DNA from: Zwartia panacis
Lineage (GTDB): Bacteria > Pseudomonadota > Gammaproteobacteria > Burkholderiales > Burkholderiaceae_B
DNA: 64,000 nt
Direction of reading: 5' to 3'
NCBI RefSeq assembly: GCF_030410395.1
Contig: NZ_JAUHHF010000013.1
Span: forward strand, 1-64,000
This document shows, one piece after another, positions 40,976 to 48,757 of this stretch (the stretch's first letter is position 1; every line of letters begins with the position of its first letter). The translations under genes and the position numbers were made by a program. Below the pieces are notes generated by a model. It was not told the origin of the DNA and did no database searches. It saw nothing but the letters and a program-made list of their open reading frames with translations.

Positions 40976-41004
40976 AAAAAAGCCGCGCAGTGTCGCGGCT
41001 TTTT
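40976..41004 (+). terminator. Terminator after GST gene
   Basis: AAAAGCCGCG (40978-40987), loop CAGTGT, CGCGGCTTTT (40994-41003) with further A and T. It ends seven bases before the start codon of the ABC ATPase gene. Confidence 0.88.
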
Positions 41005-41010
41005 AGCTTA

Positions 41011-41796
41011 ATGCCTTTCAACGTCACTCGTCTCACATTCGAGCGTGTTCAACGCATTGTGTTGAACGAAGTCGAGCTTTCGCTTGTGCCCGGTGAGCTC
41101 GTGGGTCTGTTAGGTCCTAATGGCGCCGGCAAGTCGACACTGCTCGCTGCGATGGCCGGTGAATTCAAGAGTCTTGACGGCATGGTCGAGCTTGATGGGG
41201 TCGGACTCGATCACCTGAGCACACTTGAGCAAGCGCGCAGGCGCGCCGTTGTGACGCAGCAATCCAATTTGAGTTTTGCCCTGAAGGTCGCCGACATTTT
41301 GGCGATGGGGGCGTATCCATATCCGCAAGCGAGCCCAGCCCAGCTTGAACAATGGTTAAACCGCGCATTGACCATGACTGAACTGGTTTCCATGCAAGAG
41401 AAGATTTATACCGAGCTTTCTGGCGGTGAACAACAACGCGTGCAACTGGCGCGCGCACTTGTCCAATGTTTTGCAATCGAACATTACCAAGGGTCAGCCT
41501 ATTTGCTTTTGGATGAGCCCCTAGCGAGCCTCGATCCCAGGCACCAGATTCAGTTCATGCAGGTATTGGAACGGCTTGTCTGCACCGCGCGCATTGGTGT
41601 GCTGATTGTGGTGCACGATCTCAATGTGGCGGCGCGCCACTGTCAGAGACTTGTTTTGCTCAGCGAAGGGCGCGTGATCGCGAACGGTATACCCAGTCAA
41701 GTTCTCACTTCTGAGGCACTCAGACTGGCCTTTGGTGTGGATTGGACGGTCATCGCGCATCCCATGGACGCAAATCGCTTGCTGGTCCTGACTTAA
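41011..41796 (+). CDS. ABC transporter ATP-binding protein, HmuV/BtuD type, orphan
   Basis: ATPase of the iron-siderophore/heme/B12 importer group, 261 aa. Walker A GLLGPNGAGKST near residues 32-43, Q-loop TQQSN near 84, signature LSGGEQQRVQLARAL near 135-149, Walker B YLLLDEPLASLD near 162-173 and switch His in VVHDLN near 200. It most resembles HmuV. No permease or binding protein is adjacent. The ATG at 41011 follows the GST terminator by seven bases and has no Shine-Dalgarno, so transcription must start very close by or read through. It could serve BtuF (17.5 kb) or a system outside the window. Confidence 0.85.
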   Translation: MPFNVTRLTFERVQRIVLNEVELSLVPGELVGLLGPNGAGKSTLLAAMAGEFKSLDGMVELDGVGLDHLSTLEQARRRAVVTQQSNLSFALKVADILAMGAYPYPQASPAQLEQWLNRALTMTELVSMQEKIYTELSGGEQQRVQLARALVQCFAIEHYQGSAYLLLDEPLASLDPRHQIQFMQVLERLVCTARIGVLIVVHDLNVAARHCQRLVLLSEGRVIANGIPSQVLTSEALRLAFGVDWTVIAHPMDANRLLVLT

Positions 41797-41864
41797 CCGT
41801 ATTATCGTGATGAGTCGATTGCGCGAAACAACACAGTACGAACAGCAAAAATACTGAGGAGCAT

Positions 41865-42788
41865 ATGAATATTGCGATTGTGGGATCAGGATTGGTCGGA
41901 CAGGCATGGGCGATCGTATTTGCCCGCGGTGGCCATCGCGTGAAGATGTGGGATGGGGATCCGAGTGCTGTGGGTCAGGCTGCAAGACTGATTGAGAAAC
42001 AAGTGTCGGACCTGCGGGCAGCAGGATTGATTGAAGATGCTGCGGGCCTGATTTCCCGCATCAGTGGGTGTGCAAGCCTCGAAGAGGTGATGTCCGGTGC
42101 CGATTATGTTCAGGAAAGTCTGCCTGAACGACTCGAGATGAAAAAAGAAATTTTTGCTCGGATGGATGCGCTTGCGCCACCCACGACGATTTTGGCCAGT
42201 TCGACATCGAGCATCCCTGCTTCTGCGTTTACAGAGGATCTTGCAGGACGCGCGCGTTGCTTGATCGCGCATCCTGTGAATCCTCCCTATTTAGTGCCAG
42301 TGGTTGAGATTTGCGGTGCACCCTGGACCGATGCCAAGGTGATTCAACAAACATGGGATGTGATGGAGGGGGTCGGACAAAAGCCCGTCAAGATTCATCG
42401 CGAGCTCAAGGGGTTTGTGCTCAATCGTTTACAAGGTGCGTTGCTGCGCGAGGCCTTCAGGCTGGTCGAGCAGGGCTATGTCGACGCAGAGGGTCTGGAC
42501 GTCACGGTGCGCGAGGGCCTGGGTTTGCGGTGGTCATTCATGGGACCTTTTGAAACCATTGATTTGAATGCGCCTGAGGGTTTGGCGGATTACGCACGAC
42601 GTTTCAATGACATGTATCAGACTATCGCAACCGAACAGACATCTACCGAGCCCTGGTCTGAAGCAGTGATTGAAAAACTTGAGGCGCAACGCCGTTCAAT
42701 CTTGCCCAAGGAAAAGCTGCTTGAGAGACGGCTATGGCGTGACAGACGACTGATGGCGTTGGCCGCACATAAAAAGTCCGCTGAATAA
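41865..42788 (+). CDS. 3-hydroxyacyl-CoA dehydrogenase family protein, CRYL1-like
   Basis: NAD-dependent dehydrogenase of 307 aa. Rossmann motif VGSGLVGQAWA near residues 5-15; ASSTSSIPAS near 114-123; AHPVNPPYLVPVVEI near 138-152 with the catalytic His-Pro; GFVLNRLQGALLREAFRLVE near 184-203. The pattern is closer to CRYL1 (L-gulonate 3-dehydrogenase) and carnitine dehydrogenases than to FadB-type enzymes, so a free 3-hydroxy acid may be the substrate. GAGGAG lies before the ATG. First gene of a three-gene run with BKACE and an M20 hydrolase. Confidence 0.87.
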   Translation: MNIAIVGSGLVGQAWAIVFARGGHRVKMWDGDPSAVGQAARLIEKQVSDLRAAGLIEDAAGLISRISGCASLEEVMSGADYVQESLPERLEMKKEIFARMDALAPPTTILASSTSSIPASAFTEDLAGRARCLIAHPVNPPYLVPVVEICGAPWTDAKVIQQTWDVMEGVGQKPVKIHRELKGFVLNRLQGALLREAFRLVEQGYVDAEGLDVTVREGLGLRWSFMGPFETIDLNAPEGLADYARRFNDMYQTIATEQTSTEPWSEAVIEKLEAQRRSILPKEKLLERRLWRDRRLMALAAHKKSAE

Positions 42789-42835
42789 TCATTCACTTAA
42801 TCTAGTTTCATTCAAAGCAAATACGTGGAGACTGT

Positions 42836-43768
42836 ATGGCCAGTGCGCGAAAAGTCATTATTACTTGTGCAGCGACGGGAGCGATTCATACGCCGAGCAT
42901 GTCGCCCCACCTGCCGGTGACTGCCGAGGAAATCGCCAAGTCTGCGATTGATGCAGCTAAGGCAGGCGCGGCAATTTTGCATCTTCATGCGCGCGATCCA
43001 AAGGATGGAAAGCCCACGCAAGATCCAGAGTTTTTTCGTCCCTTTTTAAAAGAAATCAAAGCAGCCACCAATGCCGTGATCAACATCACAACAGGAGGCA
43101 GTCCTCACATGACGGTTGAGGAGCGGATGCGTCCGGCGATGACGTTTCAGCCCGAAGTGGCCTCGCTGAACATGGGATCGATGAATTTTGGCTTGTTTCC
43201 GATGCTGGATCGTTTCAAAGAGTTCAAGCATGAGTGGGAGCGCCAGCACCTTGAAAATAGTCGCGATCTGGTGTTTAAGAACACGTATAAAGATATTGAA
43301 ACGATATTGAGGCGTGGTTCGGAAAACGGCACGCGCTTTGAGTTTGAGTGCTACGACATCAGTCATCTGTACAACCTGTCACACTTTGCGGAAAAGGGAC
43401 TCGTTAAAGGACCGATCTTCATTCAGTCAGTATTTGGTATCTTGGGCGGAATTGGCCCTCATCCGGAGGATCTGATGCATATGCGTCGAACGGCTGACCG
43501 TTTGTTTGGTGATCAATATCAATGGTCCATCCTCGGTGCCGGCCGCAATCAGATTCCTTTGGCGACGATGGGCGCGGCGATGGGATCGCATGTGCGCGTC
43601 GGTTTGGAGGATTCGTTGTGGATCGGCCCCGGGAAAATGGCGGCATCGAACGCCGAGCAGGTCACCCGGATTCGTACCGTGCTTGAAGCGTTGAATTGCG
43701 AGGTTGCGACGCCCGACGAGGCGCGCGATATTTTGGGTCTGAAAGGCGGAAATAACGTCAACTTTTAA
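42836..43768 (+). CDS. Beta-keto acid cleavage enzyme (BKACE, DUF849)
   Basis: Zinc TIM-barrel enzyme that condenses a beta-keto acid with acetyl-CoA to give acetoacetate and a new CoA ester. Seen: ITCAATGAIHTPSMSPHLP at the N-terminus, zinc ligands His49 and His51 in LHLHARDPKDG, FQPEVASLNMGSMNF near 103-117 and a C-terminal GLEDSLWIGPGKMA. Length 310 aa, normal for the family, whose first member is 3-keto-5-aminohexanoate cleavage enzyme. BKACE substrates vary widely. The neighbour dehydrogenase would supply the 3-keto acid. Confidence 0.9.
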   Translation: MASARKVIITCAATGAIHTPSMSPHLPVTAEEIAKSAIDAAKAGAAILHLHARDPKDGKPTQDPEFFRPFLKEIKAATNAVINITTGGSPHMTVEERMRPAMTFQPEVASLNMGSMNFGLFPMLDRFKEFKHEWERQHLENSRDLVFKNTYKDIETILRRGSENGTRFEFECYDISHLYNLSHFAEKGLVKGPIFIQSVFGILGGIGPHPEDLMHMRRTADRLFGDQYQWSILGAGRNQIPLATMGAAMGSHVRVGLEDSLWIGPGKMAASNAEQVTRIRTVLEALNCEVATPDEARDILGLKGGNNVNF

Positions 43769-43784
43769 TTGGAATAGCTTAAAC

Positions 43785-44984
43785 ATGAAACTCGTCGATG
43801 CATTTGCGGACTACAGCCGTTTTGTCAAAATCCGTCGTGATATTCACGCCCATCCCGAGCTCGGGTTCGATGAGCATCGGACTTCAGAGATCGTCGCGAA
43901 CTTGCTTAAAGAGTGGGGCATCGAAGTGCATCGCGGCATCGCAGGCACGGGTGTTGTGGGGGTGTTGAAAGTCGGCGAAGGTGGCCGGACACTCAGTTTA
44001 CGCGCGGATCTCGATGCATTACCGCTTCAGGAGATCAATGAGTTTGAACATAAGTCCACCCACGATGGAAAGATGCACGCCTGTGGTCATGATGGACATA
44101 CGACCATGCTGCTCGCCGCGGCGTGGCACTTGTCCCAGACACGCAATTTCACGGGTACGGTGAATTTTGTGTTCCAGCCAGCCGAGGAGATGGGTAAGGC
44201 GGGCGCTAAAAAAATGATTGAAGATGGCCTGTTTGAGCGCTTTCCTTGTGAGGCGGTGTTTGGTTTGCATAACTTCTCGATCGGCAACGTGGGCGGCTTT
44301 GCTCTGAATAACGGGCCATTCATGGCTTCGAGCAATACCTTCAAGGTCACAATCAAAGGTCAAGGTACGCACGCGTCGCTACCTCACACAGGAACGGATC
44401 CGGTCGCACCTGCACTGGAGTTTGCCCAAGCGTTGCAGGGTCTGGTGGCCAAGGTGATTCCGAGCACTGAACGTGCGTTGCTGGCCGTGACGCAGCTTGA
44501 GGGTTCCGTGGCGCCCAACGTCATTCCGGATGTTGCAGCCGTGGGTGGCACGATTCGTACTTTTTCCGTCTCCGCCCTGGATCGCCTGGAGGAGCGATTG
44601 CGAACGCTCGCGGTTCAGATCGCCCGGGCGCACGAGTGCGAGGCCGAAATTTTCTTCAGGCGCGCTTCGCCTCCAGTGGTCAATCATCCAAAAGAGGCCC
44701 AGTTCGCGGCGCAGGTGATGAGAGAGATTGTGGGTCCTGAAATGGTGAATGACCAGTTCCCCGGAGTGATGGCGGCTGAGGATTTTGCGCATATGCTGAT
44801 GGCCAAGCCTGGTTGTTATGCATTTATTGGCAACGGAGACGGCCATCATCGTCTGGAGGGGCATGGCGAAGGTGCTTGTGTGGTGCACAATACCTCGTAC
44901 GATTTCAACGATGCCATTATTCCCGTGGGTGCCAGCTACTTTGTCCGTTTAACTGAACGTTGGATGGCCGATACAGCCAAATAA
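43785..44984 (+). CDS. M20 family amidohydrolase (hippurate hydrolase-like)
   Basis: Metal-dependent amidohydrolase/aminoacylase, 399 aa. Metal-site segments: HACGHDGHTTML near residues 102-113, FQPAEEMGKAGAKKMI near 138-153 and GLHNFSIG near 167. A dimerisation domain lies about 190-300, and MAAEDFAHML near 330 supplies the later metal ligand. It cleaves an N-acyl bond, releasing an amine and an acid. It is 16 bp after BKACE and in the same operon, so the released acid may feed the dehydrogenase and BKACE. Confidence 0.88.
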   Translation: MKLVDAFADYSRFVKIRRDIHAHPELGFDEHRTSEIVANLLKEWGIEVHRGIAGTGVVGVLKVGEGGRTLSLRADLDALPLQEINEFEHKSTHDGKMHACGHDGHTTMLLAAAWHLSQTRNFTGTVNFVFQPAEEMGKAGAKKMIEDGLFERFPCEAVFGLHNFSIGNVGGFALNNGPFMASSNTFKVTIKGQGTHASLPHTGTDPVAPALEFAQALQGLVAKVIPSTERALLAVTQLEGSVAPNVIPDVAAVGGTIRTFSVSALDRLEERLRTLAVQIARAHECEAEIFFRRASPPVVNHPKEAQFAAQVMREIVGPEMVNDQFPGVMAAEDFAHMLMAKPGCYAFIGNGDGHHRLEGHGEGACVVHNTSYDFNDAIIPVGASYFVRLTERWMADTAK

Positions 44985-44995
44985 CGCTCCCCAGT

Positions 44996-45028
44996 GGGCG
45001 TATCAGGGGTAAGAGCGCCTGATCGCCC
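44996..45028 (+). terminator. Imperfect hairpin after the M20 gene
   Basis: GGGCG-T-ATCAGG (44996-45007) pairs with CCTGAT-CGCCC (45018-45028), leaving one bulged T. The stem has 11 pairs, 11 bp after the stop, with no T-run. Possible transcript end. Confidence 0.5.
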
Positions 45029-45054
45029 CTATTAGGGTGTTGTTAGGTAAAAAC

Positions 45055-45071
45055 TATCTAAAAAGTAGATA
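45055..45071. promoter_or_regulatory. AT-rich dyad upstream of rubrerythrin gene
   Basis: TATCTA (45055-45060), AAAAG, TAGATA (45066-45071), about 130 bases before the start. A candidate operator for the cassette; no known consensus is claimed. The 214-bp gap also holds TACACT at 45103-45108 as a possible -10 without a good -35. Confidence 0.4.
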
Positions 45072-45198
45072 AATTTAATTTCCTTCATCGACGCGCAGGA
45101 CATACACTAGCGTCAGAGTACAGATTGAGCCGGTTTTTTCCGGTTCCGCAGATCTAGACTCCACTTCTTCTTCTTAATTTCATTTGTCAGGAGGCTAT

Positions 45199-45621
45199 AT
45201 GGCCCAGCTCAAAGGTTCAAAGACCGAACAGTGCCTGAAGGACGCATTCGCAGGCGAATCACAGGCTAACCGCCGCTACTTGTACTTCGCAAACAAGGCT
45301 GACATCGAAGGCCAGAACGACGTTGCCGCTTTGTTCCGCTCGACAGCAGAAGGCGAGACCGGCCACGCACACGGCCACCTCGAGTTCCTCGAGGCTGCTG
45401 GTGATCCAGCAACAGGTTTGCCAATCGGTTCCAGCCGCGACAACCTGAAAGCCGCTGTTCATGGCGAAACACACGAGTACACCGATATGTATCCCGGCAT
45501 GGCCAAAATCGCTCGCGACGAAGGCTTTGACGAGATCGCCGACTGGTTTGAGACCTTGGCAAAAGCCGAGCGTTCACACGCCAATCGCTATCAGAAAGCT
45601 CTGGACGCACTGGTTGACTAA
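45199..45621 (+). CDS. Rubrerythrin-family diiron protein without rubredoxin domain
   Basis: Four-helix ferritin-like diiron protein of 140 aa. Ligand helices: [20 protein letters not shown] near residues 14-33, [17 protein letters not shown] near 48-64, [12 protein letters not shown] near 89-100 and [16 protein letters not shown] near 119-134. The C-terminal CxxC rubredoxin domain of classical rubrerythrin is absent, so the electron donor must be another protein. CAGGAGG before ATG 45199 is the strongest ribosome site seen here. Members reduce peroxide. Downstream come the Fe-S protein and DUF3501. Confidence 0.92.
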   Translation: MAQLKGSKTEQCLKDAFAGESQANRRYLYFANKADIEGQNDVAALFRSTAEGETGHAHGHLEFLEAAGDPATGLPIGSSRDNLKAAVHGETHEYTDMYPGMAKIARDEGFDEIADWFETLAKAERSHANRYQKALDALVD

Positions 45622-45755
45622 GCGTCTCTGAGAAATTTGGGCAGCCAGCGAACATTTTCGACTGCTGCCCAAACTGCAAGATCTGTGGCCGGCTATGCTG
45701 GTCACAATCGTTTTCATTGCACCCGCTTGCAGGGTGACAAATTTAAGGATCCACT

Positions 45756-47093
45756 ATGTCAAACCGCGAAGGTAGTCTCGAGGCTCCCACCCGTCATCCT
45801 CTGGATTGGACAAATCCAGACTTCTATGACGAGGAAAAACTGCACACTGAGATGGAAAGAGTGTTTGATATGTGTCACGGCTGTCGCCGGTGCTTGAGTC
45901 TGTGCGGCTCGTTCCCGACACTGTTTGATCTGGTTGACGCGACCGATGACGGCGAAGTTCACGGCGTTGACAAAAAAGACTACGGCAAGGTTGTGGATGA
46001 GTGCTTCCTCTGTGACGTCTGTTACGTGACAAAGTGCCCCTATGTGCCTCCACATCCTTGGAACCTCGATTTCCCTCACTTGATGCTGCGTGCGAAAGCG
46101 GTCAAGTTCAAGAACGGCGAAGTCAAAATGCGTGACAAGTTGTTGGCGTCGACCGACAAGATGGGCATGTTCGCGGGTATCCCGATTGTGACAGAGTCCG
46201 TCAATGCGTTGAACCGCACAGGTGTCATGCGTTCGGTGATGGAATCCACGCTTGGTGTGGATAAAAAGGCTTGGATTCCAGAGTATGCATCCAAGACCTT
46301 CCCGCAGCTTGCGACGGCTTCGACCGCATGGCCTGTCAAGGACGGCGCGAAGACTCCGGGCAAAGTTGCCATATACGCAACCTGTTATATCAACTACAAC
46401 GAGCCTGGTATTGGCCAGGATCTGATCAAGATTCTGGAACACAACCAGATTCCTTACGAGTTGGTGGATAAGGAAGCCTGCTGTGGCATGCCCAAGCTCG
46501 AGCTCGGTGATCTTGAGTCCGTTGCGGCGAACAAAGACAAGAACATTCCCAAGCTTGCGAAGCTCGCACGCGAAGGTTATGCGATTGTCACGCCCATCCC
46601 GTCCTGTACGCTGATGTTCAAACAAGAGCTCCCCTTGATGTTCCCTGACGAAGAGGATGTCCAGCTGGTCAAGGAAGCGATGTGGGATCCGTTTGAGTAC
46701 TTCATCGAGCGCAACAGAGATGGTTTGCTCAAGACTGACTTCAAAGAAGAGTTGGGTCACGTGAGTTATCACATTCCATGTCACTCACGCGTGCAAAACG
46801 TGGGCAAAAAGACCGCGGAAACATTGAAGCTCGTGCCCGGCACTGAAGTCAACGTGGTCGAGCGCTGTTCCGGTCACTCGGGAACCTGGGGCGTGAAGAA
46901 AGAGTTTCATACTCAGGCGATGAAGATTGGTAAACCCGTCTTCAAGGCGATGGCAAACAATACACCTGATTACATTAGCTCGGATTGCCAGCTGGCTGGC
47001 CATCACATCGAGCAGGGTATGGAAGAAAACGGCTTGGCGAAAGCTGAGATGGCTCATCCTCTCACATTGATCGCCAAAGCATACGGTCTGTAA
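45756..47093 (+). CDS. CCG-type iron-sulfur protein (HdrD/GlpC-like)
   Basis: Iron-sulfur protein of 445 aa with no flavin domain. Two N-terminal cluster motifs are CHGCRRCLSLC near residues 40-50 and CFLCDVCYVTKCP near 83-95. The C-terminal half has CCG-like sites: ACCGMPK near 243, PSCTLMF near 287, and a degenerate late site CSGHSGT near 370 with SDCQLAGH near 408. This is the heterodisulfide reductase/GlpC architecture. As its only oxidoreductase companion here is the rubrerythrin, it is a plausible electron donor to it. The electron source is unknown. Confidence 0.88.
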   Translation: MSNREGSLEAPTRHPLDWTNPDFYDEEKLHTEMERVFDMCHGCRRCLSLCGSFPTLFDLVDATDDGEVHGVDKKDYGKVVDECFLCDVCYVTKCPYVPPHPWNLDFPHLMLRAKAVKFKNGEVKMRDKLLASTDKMGMFAGIPIVTESVNALNRTGVMRSVMESTLGVDKKAWIPEYASKTFPQLATASTAWPVKDGAKTPGKVAIYATCYINYNEPGIGQDLIKILEHNQIPYELVDKEACCGMPKLELGDLESVAANKDKNIPKLAKLAREGYAIVTPIPSCTLMFKQELPLMFPDEEDVQLVKEAMWDPFEYFIERNRDGLLKTDFKEELGHVSYHIPCHSRVQNVGKKTAETLKLVPGTEVNVVERCSGHSGTWGVKKEFHTQAMKIGKPVFKAMANNTPDYISSDCQLAGHHIEQGMEENGLAKAEMAHPLTLIAKAYGL

Positions 47094-47104
47094 AGGAAAT
47101 GGAA

Positions 47105-47689
47105 ATGAGCAAAATTTCGCGTGAAAGTTTGATGACCCTCGAGGCTTATCATAAGGCCCGTCCCGAGATGCGCAAGCAGGCGATCGAAGAGCGCCGCAAG
47201 CGTAGCGTCCGCCTGGGCGAGCATCTCAACTTGTTGTTTGAAAGCGAGCTTTTGATGCGCTATCAAATTCAGGAAATGTTGCGTGTCGAGAAAATTTTCG
47301 ACGAAGAAGGTATTCAGGACGAGTTGGGTGCTTACAACCCGCTCGTACCGGATGGCTCCAACTTCAAGGCTACGATGATGCTTGAATACCCGAACGAAGC
47401 CGAGCGCCGTCTCGCTTTGGCGAAGTTGTTGGGCATTGAGCACAAGATGTTCATTCAGGTCGAGGGTCAGCCCCGCGTGTACGCGATTGCGAACGAAGAT
47501 CTCGATCGCACAACGGCTGACAAAACATCATCCGTTCACTTTATGCGTTTCGAGTTGACGCCTGAAATGAAAAAGTCGCTCAAAGCGGGCGCTCAGATGA
47601 TGGTGGGTTGTGATCACAAAGAGTATCCGATGCATGTGGAAACCTTGCCTGACGATACGCTTGCCTCATTGGTCAACGATTTGACTTGA
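47105..47689 (+). CDS. DUF3501 family protein
   Basis: Protein of 194 aa belonging to DUF3501: KISRESLMTLEAYHKARPEMR near the start, then RRKRSVRLGEHLNLLFES and a hydrophilic alpha/beta remainder (VHFMRFELTPEMK). No catalytic motif, cofactor site or membrane helix is evident. AAGGAA spaced six bases from ATG 47105 favours it over ATG 47099. It is coupled closely to the Fe-S gene (11 bp) and ended by a strong terminator, so it is the last gene of a three-gene cassette. Function not known. Confidence 0.88.
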   Translation: MSKISRESLMTLEAYHKARPEMRKQAIEERRKRSVRLGEHLNLLFESELLMRYQIQEMLRVEKIFDEEGIQDELGAYNPLVPDGSNFKATMMLEYPNEAERRLALAKLLGIEHKMFIQVEGQPRVYAIANEDLDRTTADKTSSVHFMRFELTPEMKKSLKAGAQMMVGCDHKEYPMHVETLPDDTLASLVNDLT

Positions 47690-47723
47690 TGTAGCGCCAA
47701 TCCGATTTTTCCGCTGTTATTCG

Positions 47724-47759
47724 CAGGCCCGAATCTCAACATTCGGGCCTGTTTTTTTT
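47724..47759 (+). terminator. Strong terminator after DUF3501 gene
   Basis: CAGGCCCGAAT (47724-47734), loop CTCAAC, ATTCGGGCCTG (47741-47751), T8. Perfect 11-bp stem with a long T-tract. Confidence 0.95.
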
Positions 47760-47771
47760 GCTGCGCGAATC

Positions 47772-47810
47772 ATGTGGGTTCTTGCTTGATTTCACCAGAT
47801 GGACCCACAT
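47772..47810. promoter_or_regulatory. 8-bp inverted repeat upstream of SDR operon
   Basis: ATGTGGGT (47772-47779) and ACCCACAT (47803-47810) face each other across 23 bases, upstream of a second, larger dyad and of the promoter. Possible operator or leader structure. Confidence 0.5.
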
Positions 47811-47816
47811 TTCAAG

Positions 47817-47864
47817 GTGCGTCACGTATGCTTTAAAAAGGCTTTTGCTCCTATTGTGACGCAC
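47817..47864. promoter_or_regulatory. 9-bp inverted repeat overlapping SDR operon promoter
   Basis: GTGCGTCAC (47817-47825) and GTGACGCAC (47856-47864) are exact inverted copies, centres 39 bases apart. The right arm lies in the spacer of the promoter below and the left arm upstream of its -35, which is the layout of a repressor or activator site. Confidence 0.62.
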
Positions 47865-47873
47865 AGGTAATAT
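47845..47873 (+). promoter_or_regulatory. Promoter for SDR-MDR-PPOX-CoA-transferase operon
   Basis: TTGCTC (47845-47850) and TAATAT (47868-47873) with a 17-base spacer, 34 bases before the SDR start. Confidence 0.62.
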
Positions 47874-47907
47874 TGCTTTGCATACAACAACAGAAACAAG
47901 GGACGTT

Positions 47908-48702
47908 ATGTTTAGACTGGATGGCAAAATCGCGCTCGTAACGGGTTGCGGCACACTAGGAGAAGGTTGGGGCAACGGCAAGGCAATCGCAGTGGCTTTG
48001 GCCAGGCAGGGAGCGAGTGTGTTTGGTTCCGATCTCAATCTTGAAGCCGCGCAGGAAACACAACGCATCATCACAGAAGAAGGTGGATCGGCGCATGTCA
48101 TGGTCGCCGATGCCACCCGGGCGGAAGACGTCAAGAAATTGGTGGACGCTTGTTTGGCGCAGTATGGACGCATTGACATCCTGGTGAATAACGTCGGACG
48201 TTCCGAGCCGGGAGATCCGGTCTCCATGAGCGAGGAGACCTGGGATGAACAGATGGACGTTAACGTCAAAGGCGCATTCTTGGCGTGTAAATATGTGCTG
48301 CCCACAATGGTGGCGCAGGGTGGAGGATCAGTCATCAGCATTTCCTCGGTCGCGGGGCATCGCTATATTGGTAAACCCCAGGTGGGTTACGCCGCAGGGA
48401 AAGCCGCTCTCGAGCAACTCATGAAAACCACGGGCGTCATTTATGCTGATCGTGGCATTCGACTCAACAGCGTCGCGCCTGGTTTGATGTTTACTCCCTT
48501 AGTAAAACGTCTGGCAGAAAAATACGCTAAAGGTGACTACGAAGGTTTTGTCGCGCATCGTCACAAGCAAGTGCCTGCGGGCTACATGGGAGAGTCTTGG
48601 GATGTCGCGCATGCTGTCGTTTTTTTGGCGAGCGATGAGGCGCGTTACATCACAGGTCAGACTATCGTGGTGGATGGCGGCATCATTTCCGCGACACGGT
48701 AA
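47908..48702 (+). CDS. Short-chain dehydrogenase/reductase (SDR)
   Basis: Classical NAD(P)-dependent SDR of 264 aa. Cofactor loop VTGCGTLGEGWGNGKAIA near residues 10-27 is longer than the usual TGxxxGxG by several residues. NNVG near 91-94, active-site Ser in SISSVAGH near 143-150 and YxxxK as YAAGK near 160-164 follow; the end has the ITGQTIVVDGG motif. ATG 47908 with AAGGGA upstream is chosen over an earlier frame. First of four plus-strand genes. Substrate unknown; a hydroxyl next to a carboxylate or CoA ester is likely from context. Confidence 0.9.
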   Translation: MFRLDGKIALVTGCGTLGEGWGNGKAIAVALARQGASVFGSDLNLEAAQETQRIITEEGGSAHVMVADATRAEDVKKLVDACLAQYGRIDILVNNVGRSEPGDPVSMSEETWDEQMDVNVKGAFLACKYVLPTMVAQGGGSVISISSVAGHRYIGKPQVGYAAGKAALEQLMKTTGVIYADRGIRLNSVAPGLMFTPLVKRLAEKYAKGDYEGFVAHRHKQVPAGYMGESWDVAHAVVFLASDEARYITGQTIVVDGGIISATR

Positions 48703-48757
48703 TGGCGAAAGAATTGGATAGTGAGCCTTATAAAGTTAAACGAACAGGAATAAAAAA

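Noticed and set aside
45199-45621. Classical rubrerythrin with rubredoxin domain
   Set aside because: No C-terminal CxxC pairs; the protein ends after the four-helix domain.
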